Positions 25,085 through 37,027 of a stretch of DNA of 64,000 nucleotides are shown one piece after another; position 1 is the first letter of the stretch; each line of letters opens with the position of its first letter. Position numbers and translations under genes: made by a program. Below the pieces are notes generated by a model, which saw only the letters and a list, made by a program, of their open reading frames with translations, was not told the DNA's origin and did no database searches. The stretch is from Actinoallomurus sp963799975 (GTDB lineage Bacteria > Actinomycetota > Actinomycetes > Streptosporangiales > Streptosporangiaceae): assembly GCA_963799975.1 (NCBI GenBank), contig CAWCZF010000002.1:1-64000 (forward strand). The letters are read 5' to 3'.

Positions 25085-26663
25085 CAATGCCACTTAGTTA
25101 AGGCTCGCGATATTTGGTTTTCCACATATCCACAACGACGCTTCCGGTGTTCTGTGGATAACTTGTGGGTTCCACCATATGGCTTCCGTTTCGCGCACCT
25201 CGTGGCTATCTTCTCGCCATGGGCGAGGTGCAGGGTGGCCGGGTATCGGTTTCGGGCGAACGGCTGACCGATCGAATCGGTGTTGGGGTTTTGACGCGCG
25301 TTATCGATCGTGATCTGGTCGATGATGTTCTTGCTGAGACGGGCCGGGTCGAGCAGCGGTCGCGGTTGTTGCCGGCGCGTGTTGTCGTCTACTACGTCCT
25401 GGGTCTGTGTTTGTTCTTCGGGGAGGCGTACGAGGAGGTCATGCGCCTTCTCGTGGATGGGCTGCGTTTCCTTGGGGCGTGGCGGAAGGAATGGAAGGTT
25501 CCGACCACGGGCGCGATCACGCAGGCACGTCAGCGACTGGGCGCCGAGCCGCTGCGGGTGCTGTTCGAGCGAGTGGCGGTTCCCTGCGCACGGCGGGGCA
25601 CCCAGGGCGCGTGGCTGGGTTCACGGAGGCTGATGGCCATTGACGGCTTTGTGCTGGACGTTCCCGACACCAGCGACAACGATGCTGCGTTCGGCAGATC
25701 GGGGGGTGAGAAAAATCCAGCCCCGTTCCCGCAGGTGCGTTTGGTCGGACTGGGTGAATGCGGGACGCATGCGATCGTGTCCGCCAGGTTGGGTCCATGG
25801 CGAGTCAACGAGCGCATATTCGCTGAGGAACTTGTTGCTGACTTCGAGCCGGGTATGCTGGTCATCGCTGATCGGGGCTTTTATGGCTATCGGTTGTGGC
25901 AGAAGGCGGCTGGCTCGGGAGCGGACCTACTGTGGCGTATGCCGGCGGGTCCGCATCTGCCTGTCGTCAAAGCTTTTACGGACGGGTCCTATGAATCGTT
26001 CCTCCTCGATCCGAGAGTTCGAGGTCGCCGCGCGACCCAGAGACACCGCGGGTCGGCGAAGATCGAGGAACCGTCCGGAATTCCGGTGCGGATGATCGAG
26101 TATGAGGTGACGAACCGTGAGGGTAAAGGCGAAATATTTTGCCTGATCACCACGATCATGGATCCGGAAGAGGCGAGCGCCGCTGAATTGGCTGCCGCCT
26201 ACGAGCAGCGCTGGGAATTCGAATCAAGCCTCGATGAGATCAAAACTCACCAGCGCGGCAGGGGCGGCGTGCTGCGCTCGAAATCACCTGAGATGATCGA
26301 ACAGGAGATATGGGCCTTGCTGCTCACTCACTACGCGATACGACATCTCATGTGGGAAGCAGCCGATCACGCCGGAATTAATCCCGATCGATTGTCGTTC
26401 ATGCGCTCCCTACGTGTCATCCGCCGCCAGGTCACCGACCAGGCGGGCTTTTCCCCCTCAACGTCTGAACCAGGCCCTGGAGGAGACGCGAACTGAAATT
26501 CTCGAAAGACTCAACCTCGCTCGGCGACACCGCAGCTGTCCGCGTGCTGTGAAACGCATACACGTCCATGCCTACAGAGCTAAACGCCGCACTGACACCA
26601 CAATTCGCCATGCGGACCCACCAGAGATAAACATCCTCGCCGTATCCTAACTAAGTGGCATTG
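25085..26663 (+). mobile_element. IS4-family insertion sequence, copy 2 (1579 bp)
   Basis: Terminal inverted repeats CAATGCCACTTAGTTA at 25085 and its complement ending at 26663, differing from copy 1 at a single base of the 16. The flanking 10-mers (25075-25084 and 26664-26673) do not match, so either the target duplication was lost or the flanks were rearranged. It separates two different IS remnants. Confidence 0.85.
25219..26650 (+). CDS. IS4-family transposase copy 2, same +1 frame change
   Basis: ATG at 25219 begins MGEVQGGRVSVSGERLTDRI. The catalytic blocks are MAIDGFVLDVPDT, MLVIADRGFYGYRLWQ and YEQRWEFESSLDEIK (YREK spacing kept). After QVTDQAGFSP the family sequence continues in the +1 frame as AFPPQRLNQALEETRTEILE to a stop at 26650; the original frame runs out at 26496 as a Pro/Gly-rich tail. 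The change lies at GGGCTTTTCCCCCTCAACG (26446-26464), the same point as in copy 1. The two proteins are clearly divergent, so the shared shift predates their separation. Confidence 0.85.
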
Positions 26664-26823
26664 TGGTCCGCGAGTGTCATCGTCACCGTCTCAACCGTCC
26701 TATCTCGCCCTACTTCATATCAAAAGAACTCGTTCATCCCATGTCTCGCAGCAGTCTGCCAGAGAGGGAACCGCCTGGTCGCATCACGCAAAGTCGCTTG
26801 CGGCTTGACATCTACGCTCCTGG

Positions 26824-27357
26824 GATGTCTTTCACGCCGACACGATCACACTGGCCGGGCTGTACCGTTTCGCCGTCGTGGAGCACACCAGCCGCTGGGT
26901 CCATGTCCTGGGTGTCACCGCTAATCCAACCGCTGGCTGGGTCGCTCAGCAGGCCAAGAACCTGATGATGCTCGAGCTGGGCGACCGGGCAGAGGGCAAG
27001 TTCTTGATTCGTGACCGCGACGCGAAGTTCACCACGATGTTCGATGAGGTCTTCCACGCCGAAGGGATCCGGGTCCTGCTCACCGCGCCGCAGGCTCCAC
27101 GGATGAACGCGATCATGGAACGCTGGGTCGGGAGCGTACGCCGTGAACTCCTGGACCGGATCCTCATCATGAACGCCCGCCACCTGCGCAAAGTCCTCAC
27201 TGAGTATGAGACCCATTTCAACATCCACCGCCCACACCAGACCCTGAACCACGCCAGCCCGCTCCGGCCACTCCCAGACCCGGCCGAGACCGGCATCAAG
27301 ATCACACGACGAGACAGACTCGGCGGCGTCCTCCACGAATACGCCCAGGTCGCATAG
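26824..27357 (+). pseudogene. IS481/IS3-like integrase, 5' truncated
   Basis: From 26824 one frame reads DVFHADTITLAGLYRFAVVE, FLIRDRDAKFTTMFDEVF, APRMNAIMERWVGSVRREL and ends ITRRDRLGGVLHEYAQVA. The catalytic Asp (DVFHAD), Asp (RDRDAKF) and Glu (MERWVGS) are all present in an rve-type core, but the N-terminal HTH portion is missing; upstream sequence to the IS4 right end at 26663 gives no match. A close relative is at 58441-58855. Confidence 0.75.
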
Positions 27358-27401
27358 GGCGGCCGAATTACGGGCACCCACAGGCTGATCAGCCCCGGCG
27401 G

Positions 27402-27545
27402 CCCGCAACTACGCGGTCGCCCGGCTGGCCACCGACGTCGGTCTGCGGATCAACGAGGCCCACCCCGGACGCGACCGACCTCACCGACCTGCCCACCATC
27501 CGGCGAAGACCCGCCGCCGCAGGCGTGATCAGCGAATACCACCAT
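27402..27545 (+). pseudogene. integrase and transposase scraps
   Basis: Two short remnants: about 27402-27470 reads ARNYAVARLATDVGLRINEA, like the start of the catalytic domain of a tyrosine recombinase. About 27510-27545 reads GVISEYHHAA, like the C-terminal end of IS481-type integrases. Nothing longer survives. Confidence 0.45.
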
Positions 27546-27730
27546 GCCGCACAGCCGCATCTCAGGCCGCATAACGCATATTCGAGCGGCACAGGTTCGC
27601 CGCCTCGGGCTCGGAGGGGGGTGCAGTCGAGCAACGCGCTTCACCGAATGACCACCAGGGTCGGCCCATACCTAAAACAGCGGTTAATTGAGTCACTACG
27701 CGACCCCACTGACCTCACGAGAGATCGAGA

Positions 27731-28057
27731 CTAAAGCATGTTTTGCCGTTCGCCTCCAGTATCGAAAAAGGTATCAAGATACTCCTTCACATCAAGGGAA
27801 CTCTCTCTAATTAGTGAGAATACTTCGCTTCCGTGAATAGGTTCATCAGCAAGATGATATGCCTGCGCAAAATCTAGATATGTCAGGCCTCCAACCGCTT
27901 CAGCATATTCGCGAGCTTCAACCTCAGCCAAAGCTACTGCACTCACGAAATTGTTCGTCCTCCATAGGGTAATACGTTCCTCGTACAGTTCATTGTCCAA
28001 GTCTTTGAGGATGCATCGGACGCCGAACCAAGTAGGCGTCACACTATCAGAATCCAT
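27731..28057 (-). CDS. DUF4288-like putative immunity protein
   Basis: 108 residues. It starts 40 bp downstream of the RHS toxin gene on the same strand, the standard place for the immunity partner. The sequence WFGVRCILKDLDNELYEERI, then LAEVEAREYAEAVGG, has the layout of DUF4288-type small proteins (an N-terminal beta-sheet with a bulky acidic edge, then a helix). The C-terminus is acidic (LIRESSLDVKEYLDTFFDTG), compatible with masking a basic toxin tail. The AT-richer composition than the RHS body suits a cassette that is exchanged with the toxin tip. The family call is from recall; the pairing is inference from position. Confidence 0.6.
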   Translation of the reverse strand: MDSDSVTPTWFGVRCILKDLDNELYEERITLWRTNNFVSAVALAEVEAREYAEAVGGLTYLDFAQAYHLADEPIHGSEVFSLIRESSLDVKEYLDTFFDTGGERQNML

Positions 28058-28097
28058 GCGTCAATCGCCCGTCGATTAGCAGTTTAAGATATCTTAG

Positions 28098-31000
28098 TTA
28101 ATTGCTTTTCCGTTTCTGTCTATTACGAGTTCTTTCTTTCATCTTCTCGTTATAGATCTGCTTCTGCCTTGCCCTATTATACACTTTCGGATCATAAGGC
28201 CTTTGAGGCTTCGCGTCATGGGCCGCGATAGCCTCCTCTTCCTCCCGCGACAGAGTCTTTGGTTTATCCCTGCTTCTCTGTTTCCCCATGTGGGAGATGT
28301 TTCCGATTTCCCTCCCGAGCCAATCGATCCCTGATTCTATCCCACCGATGATAATGGACCCGACTATTCCTATACCAACGGTTATACCGATGACGATGGC
28401 CGAGTTTCCTATTTTGTCCAACAGGTTACCGACAGCCCCGCCGATGCCGATGAAGATCCCTGTGATCGGCGCGAGTGGGTCGGGGATGTCGATTCCGGGT
28501 TGTTGGCCTCCGGGGTCGTCGAAGCAGGGGCCTGCGAGGCATCCTGTCTGGATGGGCTCGGTCGGTAGTGTGGAGGGCGGGCCTCCTGGTTGGGGCAGTC
28601 CGGGTGAGCCGGGTTGGTTGGGTGTGAGTGGTGGTGGGGTGGGGGTGGTGGGGGCTCCGATGACGGTTGGTGTTCCTGGGGGGAGGTCGCCGGGGCGGGT
28701 GGGGGCGGGCTTGGGTTTGGGGTCGGGTTTTGGCTTGGGTGAGGGTGGGACGTGGCAGTGGTTGTTATGCGCGCAGGGATCTGCGGGGGGAGGTGGTGGT
28801 TTGGGTGCGCTGCCTCCTCCGCCCCCACCCCCGCCGCCTCTCCGCCGCTGGATCCGCGTCCGCTGCCGGACCGCCGCCTCCGCTCCCGGAGCCACCGCCT
28901 CCGCCGTTGCAGATTTTTCCGCAGCCGCCGGGGCAGCAGTGGATGCTGCCGTCGTTTGGCGGCGGCGGGTTGCAGGACATGGTGGTGTAGGAGCTCATGA
29001 TGGCGCAGCTGGCGGGGTTGGCGCAGCAGCCGCCTGATCCGTGGCCTGTGGGGTCGACGGCGTTTAGTGGGGTCTGCTGCGTTGCGTAGGTGTAGGGGTT
29101 GGCGTTGGCTGAATCGGGTGTGGGGTCGTTGGTGATGGTGTCGCGGCTGGTGAAGTCGCCGGCGCCTGGGTTGTACCAGCGGGCGTGCATGTTGGTTTGG
29201 CTGGTGGTGGGGTCGGTGTAGCCGACTCTGGTAGCCGATGGCGGGTTGGTCGCCGGTGGTGGCGGTGGTGTTGCCGTAGGGGTCGTAGTTGGTGGATCCG
29301 GTGAGGGTGGAGGTGTCGGGGTTAAGGGTGGCTATCAGGTCGTCGTGGCTTTGGTCGGTGATGGCGGCGCTGTGGTTGCCGGCGTGGCTGACGCCGATGA
29401 TGTTGGCGTCGGGGTCGCGGCTGTAGGTGGCGGCGCCGTCGGAGGCGAGGTCGTTGCCCGTGCCGCTGTAGGCCAGCGATGTGGCGTTGCGTTGGGTGAG
29501 GCGGTTGAGGGCGTCGTAGTCGTAGGTGGTGGTGCCGGCGGTTTTGAGTTGGTCGTAGGCGTCGGAGGTGTAGGTGGTGGTCTGGGTGCCGGTGGTCTTC
29601 GATGCGGTGGTGCCGCGGGGTGTGTAGGTGTAGGTGGAGGTGCCGTCGCTGGTGAGGCGGTCGCGTTCGTCGTAGGTGGCGGTGTGGGTGCCATCAGAGG
29701 TGCGGTTGCCGGAGGGGTCGTAGGCGTAGGTGGTGGTGGTGCCGGTGGCGGCGGTTTTGAGGCGGCCGGCCCAGTCGTAGGTGTAGTTGGTGGTGCCGGC
29801 TCCGGCGTAGCCGGTGGTGGTCTTGGTCTGGATTTGGTGTTCGGGGTTGTAGATGTAGCCGGTGGAGGCGACGGTGGCGCTGGCGGGGTTGGTGATGGTG
29901 TCGGAGGCGAGGTTGCCGGTCTGTCCCCAGGTCAGGGTGCGGGTGGGTCCGCCGGTTCCGTACAGGATGGTGGTGGGGCGGCTGTCGTTGTCGTAGCCGT
30001 AGGTGTCGGTGCGGCCGGTGATGGGGTCGGCGGCGGTGGCCAGGCGGCCGTCGGTGTCGTAGCCGTAGCCGGTGGTTCCGGAGGCGTCGGTGCGGCCGGT
30101 CATCGCTCCGTCGGCGTTGTAGGTGAAGGAGGAGTTCCCGGACGTGCCGTTGGCGGTGAGCAGGAGGCTGCGGTCGTCGTAGGTGAAGTCGTTCTCGCCG
30201 GCGGGGGTGGCGGCGGCGGTCTGGCGGCCGGCCAGGTCGTAGGCGAACACCCGGTCTCCGGTGGCGGTTTCGGCTCCGGTGCCGGTTTGTTTGGTGAGGT
30301 CGCCGAGTTCGTCGTAGAGGTCGGTTTGGGTGACGCCGCCGGGCTGGGTGATGGTGGCGGGCTGGCCGAGGGTGTTGTAGCTGGTGGTGTAGGTCCGGTC
30401 CGCGGTCGCCGGAGTCGCGGTGGTGGTCGGCTCGATGACGGACTGGGGCAGGTTCCAGGGGTTGTAGGTGGTCCAGGTCCGGTTCCCGCGGCCGTCGGTG
30501 TAGCGGGTGCGGTTGCCGTTGGCGTCGTAGCCGAAGAACGTGGTGATCGACGTGGAGGCGTCGACCGGTTCGATCTGCTTGGTCAGTTCGTCCAGGGCGT
30601 TGTAGGTGAAGGTGGTGGTGTGGGTGCGGGCGTCGGTCGCGGCGGTCTGGTTCCCGGCCAGGTCGTAGCCGTAGCTGCGGCTGTGGGAGATGGCGCCGGT
30701 CTGGTCCAGCTCGTTGTAGGCGGTCATGTTCCCGGCCGCGTCGTAGCCGTACCCGACGCCTTCGCCGGTCGGCAGTGTCTGCTTCAGCGGGTTCCCGAAC
30801 AGGTCATAGCCCATGTGACCGGTGTTGCCGAGCGTGTCGGCCTGGGTGATGGGCTCGTTCGCGGCGTCGTAGGTGTAGCTGGTGACCACGCCGAGCGGTG
30901 AGGTCTGCTCGAGCAGGTTGTCCGCGCCGTCGTACTGGTTGTGGGTGGTGTAGTTCTGGGTGCCGCTGGAGGTGCGTACGACGTCGGTCGCGGTGTCCTG

Positions 31001-34000
31001 GTCATCGAAGTCGTTGTAGGTGGCCTGGGTCTGCGCGCCGGTCGGGTCGGTGACCGACAGTTGTTCGGAGTCGGCGTCGTAGGTGTAGTGCCATACGCCG
31101 GGGCTGGTCTGGGTGGACAGTTGCGGGTCGGTGCGGGTGAGGGGGTTCCCGAACGCGTCGTAGGTGTAGGTGGTGGTCTTGCGGGCCGGGTTGGTGACCG
31201 CGGTGAGGTTGCCCGAGTCGTCGTAGGCGTAGTCGGTGACGGGCGTGATCGGGCCGCCCCCGGCCGGCGGGGTGTAGGCCGGTGCGGTGGTCTTGGTGGT
31301 ACGGCCGTCGCGGTCGAAGACATAGCGGGTGGTGTTGCCGTTCGCGTCGACCTGCGAGGTGACGTCGCCGTACGTGTCATAGCCGACCTTGGCCACGGGC
31401 CGGGCGGTCGTGGCGGTGACCTGGTACGCCTCGACGGTGATCGGCGGCGCGGTGATCGTGGCCGGGTTTCCGGCCTGGTCGTAGGTCAGGTTGGAGGTGT
31501 AGGCGGTCGGGTCGGCGCCGGAGGCGTTCCCGCGCGGGTCGGTGATCGCGGTGGGCAGGCCGCGCTGGTCGCGCGTGTAGGTGGTCAGGCGGGTGGTGCC
31601 GTCGCCGGAGACGGCCTGGCCGGTCAGGTTCCCGGCGGTGTTGTAGGTGTAGTCGACCGTACGGCCGGTCCCCGCGCCTGTGTAGACGACGTGGGTCGGG
31701 TCGTCATCGGCGTTGTAGGTCGCCGTGGTCGTACGGTTAAGCCCGGCAGGGTCCAGGACCTGTTTGGTGGTACGGCCGGCGGCGTCGATGGTGTAGTCGG
31801 TTTCGGTCTTGCCGCCGCCGGTGATCTGCTGGGCGAGGGTGCCGGCGGCGTTGTAGCCGTCGGACTCGGTCACGACGTTGCCGCTGGTGGACTGGCGGGT
31901 CGTCGTGGCGAGAAGGTCGTCGCCGAAGTAGGTGTAGGCGTCGGTGCGGCCCATCGCGTCGGTGTGGGAGGCGGGGCGTCCGGCCGGGTCGTAGGCGTAG
32001 GAGTCGGTGACCAGGTCCTGGCCGCTGCTCGGGTCGGCGTTGGGGTCATCGGACCAGTTCTGCAGGGTGGTCTGGGTGAGCTGGTTGCGGTCGTTGTAGG
32101 TGTAGGCGAACTCGTGGTCGCCGGTGTCGGTCTTGTGGACCAAGTTGCCCGAGTCGTCGTAGTCATAGCCGGTGACGGCGCCCTCGGGGTCGGTGGTCTG
32201 GGACAACCGGTCGTGACCGTCGTAGTCATAAGCGACCGTACGGTCGGCGTCGCCGCCGGTCAGATCGGAGGAGGTGACCGCGGTCAGGTTCGCGTCGCTG
32301 TCGTAGCCGTAGGTGTCGCGGCGCGTGTGGGTCGCAGTGGTGACCTGGTCCGTGACGGCCGGATAGGTGATGGTCGCCGGGCGGGACAGGCCGGTGTAGG
32401 TCGTGGTGGTTGTCAGCCCCGCCGGGTAGGCATCGCTGATCTGGGCGGAGGTGAGCCGCCGGCCGATCGCGTCGTAGCCGTAGCGGATCTTCTCCCCCGA
32501 GGGTTCGGTGACTTGTGCCAGGTCGCCGGTGCTGGTGTAGGCGTAGCTGGTCGTCTTGCCACCGGGTGTCGCGTCGGCGGCGAGTAGCCCGGCGGGGGTG
32601 GTGCCGCCGCCGTCGGCCGCCTCGGTCCCGGCGGTGAAGGTGTGGTTGGTGGTACGGCCGCTGGGGAAGTCGGAGGTGGCCGGTGTCGTGACCGCCGTGA
32701 GCCGGCCCGCGGTGGTGTAGCCGTAGGAGGTCAGGTATGTCGCGTCGGTGGCCGAGGCCGAACGGCCGTCCCGGAACGCGGTCATCTTGTCGTTACGCGG
32801 ATCCAGCGGGTCGGCCGCGTTGAGGTAGTAGCCGTAGTACGCGGTCTGGCACGACCCCGCCGTACGGCACGTCGTACGGGACAGAATGTTGCCGCGGCCG
32901 TCATGGGTCAGGGTCGTGGCGTGCCCGTTCTCATCCGTCTGTTTGGACAGGAAACCGCCGGAGTCATAGGTATAGGTCAGTGCGGGGTCCGAGCCGCGCT
33001 GTATCGCCGTGATCCGGCCGCCGTTCAGCGGGTCGTAGGAGTAGGTGGTGGGGTGCCCGGCCGGGTCGGTCACCGTGACGCCGCGGGTCAGAGTGGCGTC
33101 GGCGCCGGTGACGTTGGGGTCGGACAGCTGCCAGGAGCCGCCGTTGGCGTCGGTGTAGGTGTCGATCCGGTCCTGGCCGACGTCATAACTCACCTGCGCG
33201 GCGGTGTTCCCCGAAGGCAGGGTGATCTGCGACAGCTGCGACACGCTGGCACGGCCCAGGTCGTAGTGCGCCTGGATGGCGGGCTGGCCGAGCGGGCGGG
33301 GGTAGACCGCGACCTCATCGATCGAGCCGTTGAAGTGGTTCAGCGTCTTGGTCGCCGACGTCGCGGGCCAGCTCGCGCTCACATACCCCGCGCCGGCGTA
33401 GGTGTAGGACTCGGCGAGGTGGTTGATCTGGCCGCTCAGCGAGCCGGCGAGTGCCCCGTCCAGGTACAGGCTCTGCGTGGTGCCCGCCCCGGTCAGGACC
33501 GCGTGGTGCCAGTTCCCGTCATTCACTGTCCCCGCCGTCGTGATCGGGGTCGCCGCGCCGGTCCAGAAGTCACCGCGTAGCTTGCCGTCCGTCCCCACGT
33601 ACAGGGCCGGGGTGTACGCCGACGGGACGGCGCTGACCTGGCTGTTGAGGTAGGAGAACAGCACGCCCGAGCTGGTCGTCTTGAACCACAACTCGACGCT
33701 CAGGTACGTGTTCGCCGACACCAGCCCGTCCGAGAGCCGTACGTTCGAGGACGTCCCGTCGAAGGACGCGGCACCGTCGCCGGTTCCGGTCAGCGCTCCG
33801 GCGGCGCCGAGCGTGACGCCGGAGTAGGTCCCGTTGTCCTTGCCCTGGTTCGCGTCGACCTCACTCGCCGCCGCCGTACCGCTGGAGTCGCCGAGGCGGT
33901 AGTAGGACTGGGGGGCCGAGTCGATGACCGCCGACCGGTAGTGCGAGCCGTCGGCGTAGTCATAGGAGGTGCAGGCGGTCGTCGGTGCGCACACCTTCGT

Positions 34001-37000
34001 CAGCCGGTCCCCGGTGTAGGTGTAGGCCCAGGTCAACGCGCTCCCGCCGACCGGGTCCGTACTGACCGAGGCCACGTGCGCGCCGGAGAAGGTGAAATGC
34101 AGCGTACGGCCCGAGACGGGATTCTGCGCGGTGGCGATGTGCCCGGACCCGTCGTAGGTGTAGGTCTGGGTCAGTCCGGTGACATCGGTCAGCTTCGACA
34201 ACGCACCCGCGGCCGTGAAGTCGTACCGGGAGCCGGTCTTGTCCACCAGCGTGTACGTGCCGTCGCCGTTGTGCGTGAGAGTGGCGAAGGCACCCAGCGG
34301 CGGGGCGAAGGTCCCGTCGGGGTTCTTGCCGAACCGGACCTCATGCCCGTCCGCCATGGTGACCACGACGTTGCCCGAGCCGTCGCTGTCGGGGACCAGC
34401 CGCATGTCGAATCGGCTCGCCCACCCCGCCCCGAACGCCCCCGTCGTACGCGGGTCCAGGCTGTTGTACGTACGGGCCACCGACAGCTCCGGCCCGGCCG
34501 TGTTCACACTCGCGTCGGTCGCGCTGGTCGTGTAGTTCCCGACCTGCGGATCGAACGCCTGCCCGGTCGCCTGCCCGGCCAGATGCTGGGTGATCGGCGG
34601 CTGCGGCACCGACGGCGTCAACCCCACCGGCCCCACCGTGGTCGTCGACCCGCCACTGGTCACCTTCCCCGTCCAGGTGTAGGCGGTGTTCCACAGCAAC
34701 TGCCCGGCCGGCGGCGTCCAGTACGGCGTCGTGATCGCACCCGAGTCCACACACGCCGACGAATCCGCGGCCTTGCAGATCTTGAAGTCATACGACAGCC
34801 CGGTGCTGTCCGGGTCATAGGCCGTCAGCGAGAGCTGCTGCGTCAACGTCGCCGCCGCGTAACCGCTCGGCGGGAACACCCCCGTGATCCCCGGGGGCGA
34901 GTTGGGGATGGTCAGCTTCATCGGCATGACCGGCACACCCTGGGAGTAGAACGACGTCGAGCCGCTGTACATCCCCCAGTGCAGGGTGTAGTCCCCGGCC
35001 GGGACGTGCTGGATATTCGCGTTCACGCTCACCGACGCGTTCGGCGCGACGCTGGAGGGCATCGTGGTCCACACCGGCGTCGTGGCGACCAAGGTCCCCG
35101 CCGAGTTGTACAGCGTGTACCCGAGTTTGTAGCCGTTCGTCGGCGTCCAGGTGTCGGTGCCCAGGTTCTTCAGCGTCATCTTCACGGTGCCGTCCGTCGT
35201 CGCCGACGGCTGCGTCACCGTGGTCACCGACGAGGGCCAGGACATCCCGTACTTGCTGTAGGTGATCGACAAATGCGGGCCGCTGGCGGCCGAGTTCTGC
35301 CGGGTGGTGAACCGCTTGTAGCCCGAGCTGGACGTCGTCGAGGCGCCCACCGCCAGCCCGTAGTTCGCCTTGGTCCCGTGCGTCCACCCGTTCACCAGAC
35401 TGTCACCGGCCGAGCCCAGATCGATGCTGTCCCAGCCCGGCTTACACGAATACGACGTCGACCCGTCCGGACGGAACCCGTGCGCGAAACTCCGGCTCCC
35501 CAGCGTCGATCCCGTTGATGGACCCGGCCAGCTCGTCGTCGTCGACACCGACCACGACTGCGTGATCGGGTACACATACACCGGCGCGGACTTACACGAA
35601 TACGAATAGGAGTTGTACAGGGAAAGGTCGGTGTCCTCCACGTACTCGTTCGCCAGCGTGCTGCCCACCGACCCGAACCCCATGAACGCCTTCGCCTTGT
35701 GCGAACCCCCGTCATAGGTGCCGATCTTCGCCTCGGTGTCCCCGGAATAATCAGCGGTGAACGGATACATCACATAGGTATCGCGATCATCAGCGACCTT
35801 CTGCACACTCGGGTCCACCGTCACCGGGAACACCCGCGCCGCGTCGTCCAGCCACGACTGATCCAGCCGCACCCGCAACGCCGGCTGCCCGCCCACCGTC
35901 GTCAGCTCATAGGTCACACCGTTGGAGCGTGCACCTTCGCCGGTGTGCTCATCGACCTTGGAATCGGTCATGAACCCGTGCGGCACGTACGCCTGCTGAA
36001 CCCCCGCGTCATCGACGAACGCCACATCCCCGTCCGCCAGCAGCTGCGCATGCAGACCGCGCAACCGCAGCGGGAACACCCACGTGGACGGTGCATCCGC
36101 GGACTTGAGGAGCAGTTGCTCCTTCACGCCGCCGTCCTCGGCGAACAGCCGCACGTCCGAATCGGCCGCCACGTCCGAGTAGGTCACCGAGCTGCCGTCC
36201 ACCTGGCCCGCGACATGCGCCGCACCCGAGATCCCGTAACCCACGCTGTGTGCCGCGTCCAGATCCAGGTTCGCCAGCGACGGATCATCGGCGTACTGCG
36301 CGAAATCCAGCGGAGCCTCCGCCGACTTCTCCGCCCACCGCGAACTCGGCGTGACCTCCGGTGCCGCAGACGCAGTCGCCTCGGCCGACGCCGACGGGCG
36401 CACCACATTCGCGGACGGTGTGGCCGTACCCGCCGTGGTGACCGAACGAGGCACCAGCGTCGTGTCCAGCGGCACCCACGAACCGTCCCTACGACGGAAA
36501 TTCACCCTCCCCTGAAAGGTCTGCGTCGTCTGCGTACCGTCGGCGTTCTGATACGTCCGCGACCGCGCCTCCCGCTTGCCCGGCAACTCACGGCTCGTCT
36601 TGGCATCGAACCCCTTCACCGGCATCGCCACCGGCCTGGAAACCGAGACCTTCGCCGACCGCCCATCAGAACTCACCCGCGGCCGCGGAGCCGACCGCGC
36701 CGCAGGCACAGCACCCTTTGGCACGTCAGCCCTTGCCGCAGGCCCCACCAGCGGAGCCGCCAGCACCGACCCCGCACTCTTCTTACCGAGGTGGGGCATC
36801 GTTTCCGCCTCCGTCACACCAGGCGGCGCCAGATGTGAACGATTCGCCGCACTCCCCCACACCTGCTTCGGCGCATGCGCGAACCGCGGATCAACCCCCT
36901 GACGCGCCACCTGAACAACCGCCACCAACCCCACCACCACCGCGAACGCGGCAACAGCGGAAACCACCCGCCCCGGGACCTGAGTAACCATCCCGGCAAA

Positions 37001-37027
37001 CGAACGACGACGCCTGTCCACGGCCAC
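28098..37027 (-). CDS. secreted RHS polymorphic toxin, two frameshifts near the C-terminus
   Basis: GTG at 37027. In order: an N-terminal membrane/signal segment (VVSAVAAFAVVVGLVAVVQV), a long Ala/Ser/Pro-rich prodomain, a beta-rich N-domain, Ig-like and FxxxY segments (SWSVSTTTSWPGPSTGSTLG), a LamG-type lectin fold (FDGTSSNVRLSDGLVSANTY, NWHHAVLTGAGTTQSLYLDG), then about 1300 residues of YD repeats (YTYDxxGNLT type) forming the RHS cage. The core-ending motif MHARWYNPGAGDFTSRDTIT lies in a second frame after an extra T near 29230. A second frame change near 28850, in a Gly-rich stretch, leads to the tip: Pro-rich linker, Gly-rich membrane-like segment (AIVIGITVGIGIVGSIIIGG) and a basic end (NRARQKQIYNEKMKERTRNR). 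The toxin activity is not recognised. Both shifts could be sequencing errors. Confidence 0.8.

Noticed and set aside
29246..35518. Long open plus-strand frames opposite the RHS gene
   Set aside because: They mirror the repetitive GC-rich codons of the RHS repeats and give Gly/Val-, Thr/Pro- or Arg-rich products with no domains.
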